Below, piece by piece: positions 5,665 to 6,102 of a DNA stretch of 6,102 nucleotides. Numbering within the stretch: position 1 is the first letter of the stretch; every line of letters begins with the position of its first letter. The stretch spans positions 1 to 6,102 of the forward strand of contig JADGNT010000333.1 in NCBI GenBank assembly GCA_017883345.1, written 5' to 3'. The notes under the pieces were generated by a model. That model had not been told where the DNA came from, searched no databases, and was given only the letters and a program-made list of their open reading frames with translations. The translations under genes and the position numbers were made by a program. The stretch comes from Candidatus Solibacter sp. Its GTDB lineage: Bacteria; Acidobacteriota; Terriglobia; Bryobacterales; Bryobacteraceae.

Positions 5665-5884
5665 CAATGAGTTGTCCGTCTGCGAGCGTGTAGAGGTCCT
5701 GACGTGAGTCGCGCAATTCGTCCGCCCATTCCCGGGCAAGGCCATGGGCCCAGACGGTACCCGCCGCATCTTCCTCAGACAACAGGACGATCAACCGCAC
5801 AGGCCCCGCGGGAAGCTCCTCCGGTACGCTGGCTCTCAATCGATGTTGTTCGTCGATATCGCCGATGAGTTCGATGGCTTTCAT
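5651..5884 (-). CDS. Antitoxin of the MazF-like pair
   Basis: This 77-residue acidic protein directly precedes and overlaps the MazF-like toxin, the usual antitoxin position. Its N-terminus, MKAIELIGDIDEQHRLRASV, is a beta-rich segment like the AbrB/MazE-type DNA-binding fold. It continues as PEELPAGPVRLIVLLSEEDA and then a helix WAHGLAREWADELRDSR, likely the toxin-binding part, ending QDLYTLADGQLIDAAR. I recall this small family only as partners of PemK-like toxins and cannot give a formal name. The ATG at 5884 has GGAAG seven bases upstream. The frame is open back to 6025, but that part overlaps the hairpin at 5951-5980 and has no family character. The gene appears intact, in contrast to its toxin. 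Confidence 0.75.
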   Translation of the reverse strand: MKAIELIGDIDEQHRLRASVPEELPAGPVRLIVLLSEEDAAGTVWAHGLAREWADELRDSRQDLYTLADGQLIDAAR

Positions 5885-5921
5885 AGGAGCGCTTCCATTC
5901 GAGTGTTCTTGAACCGCCTTA

Positions 5922-5930
5922 ATCATAGCA
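5922..5930 (-). promoter_or_regulatory. Extended -10 promoter of the antitoxin
   Basis: On the minus strand TGCTATGAT (5930-5922) is an extended -10 of the TGnTATAAT type with one mismatch in the hexamer. No good -35 is present, which is tolerated for extended -10 promoters. The start site would lie near 5915, giving a leader of about 30 bases with GGAAG at 5896-5892 as ribosome binding site. Confidence 0.45.
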
Positions 5931-5950
5931 AAGTGGGCGCGCAGAACAGC

Positions 5951-5980
5951 GGTGGGGCCGGCGGAAGCGCCTGCCCCACC
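5951..5980. repeat. Hairpin repeat of the GTGGGGC type
   Basis: GGTGGGGC (5951-5958) pairs with GCCCCACC (5973-5980). After one mismatch, GGCG (5960-5963) pairs with CGCC (5968-5971) around a four-base loop. It resembles a short palindrome that I recall as dispersed in related genomes. It lies just upstream of the antitoxin promoter and may insulate it from the divergent gene on its right. Confidence 0.65.
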
Positions 5981-6009
5981 TTCGGACACAAATACCCGAA
6001 TTTTCCCTC

Positions 6010-6038
6010 TTGACATCAATCGCAATTTGCAATATAGT
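6010..6038 (+). promoter_or_regulatory. Sigma-70 promoter of the regulator-like gene
   Basis: TTGACA (6010-6015), a 17-base spacer and TATAGT (6033-6038) make a near-consensus promoter. The predicted start near 6045 is only about eight bases before the ATG at 6053, and there is no ribosome binding site, so the transcript should be leaderless or nearly so. Confidence 0.75.
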
Positions 6039-6054
6039 AATCACAGATTGCAAT
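6026..6054 (+). promoter_or_regulatory. Operator-like repeat over the regulator promoter and start codon
   Basis: The boxes TTTGCAAT (6026-6033) and ATTGCAAT (6047-6054) are 21 bp apart, as at 1492-1520. A further related box, ATCGCAAT (6019-6026), abuts the first. The boxes cover the spacer, the -10 and the start codon, which suggests autorepression by the gene product. Confidence 0.5.
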
Positions 6055-6102
6055 GACGCTCGGTGAAAAACTTCGATACCTCCGCGAAGTGGAGGGCACC
6101 AT
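6053..6102 (+). CDS. Start of a probable XRE-type transcription regulator, cut by the window edge
   Basis: Only 16 codons are visible, reading MTLGEKLRYLREVEGT. The pattern LGEKLRYLRE is the typical first helix of XRE/Cro-C1-type helix-turn-helix regulators, just before the DNA-binding helices. The strong promoter with operator-like boxes reaching into the start codon supports an autoregulated DNA-binding protein. The recognition helix is outside the window, so the call rests on the first helix and the promoter. Confidence 0.6.
   Translation, partial: MTLGEKLRYLREVEGT

Noticed and set aside
5885..6025. An N-terminal extension of the antitoxin to 6025
   Set aside because: It crosses the hairpin at 5951-5980 and the likely promoter, and the family-like sequence begins at the ATG at 5884.

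Overview
The window is GC-rich DNA with dense coding, long antisense shadow frames and several palindromic intergenic repeats. Together with the protein families present, this suggests a soil or freshwater bacterium. My best guess is an acidobacterium of the Solibacter/Bryobacter type, made from general resemblance and not from any search.

Layout. (1) 2-600, plus strand: a DUF433 antitoxin, cut by the left edge, and a DUF5615 PIN-like toxin that overlaps it by four bases. The toxin seems to have lost its last residues to a stop codon. (2) 662-1450, minus strand: a polytopic DUF6159-type membrane protein. (3) 1451-1581: a divergent control region with two face-to-face promoters and an iterated ATTGCAAT-type operator. 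(4) 1582-5180, plus strand: a probable four-gene envelope-stress cassette. It holds a small YjfI-like protein, a PspA/IM30 coiled-coil protein, a membrane-anchored YjfK/DUF4178-like protein and, after a strong hairpin repeat, a large membrane-anchored coiled-coil protein with an unrecognised aromatic-rich C-terminal region. (5) 5181-5313: a terminator-like hairpin and a 56-bp palindromic repeat. (6) 5240-5884, minus strand: a second toxin-antitoxin pair, with an intact antitoxin and a PemK/MazF-like toxin broken by a one-base frameshift. (7) 5951-6102: a hairpin repeat, then a nearly leaderless promoter and the first 16 codons of a gene that looks like an XRE-type regulator.

How the parts fit. 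The first three genes of the cassette match the order of Escherichia coli yjfI-yjfJ-yjfK, where yjfJ encodes a PspA homologue. I infer that the cassette acts at the inner membrane. The most striking feature is that its promoter and operator are almost a copy of those in front of the regulator-like gene at the right edge: 40 of 46 aligned bases are the same, with one single-base gap, and in both a pair of boxes is set 21 bp apart. This suggests that one regulator of this family controls both genes. The two toxin-antitoxin loci both show signs of decay on the toxin side.
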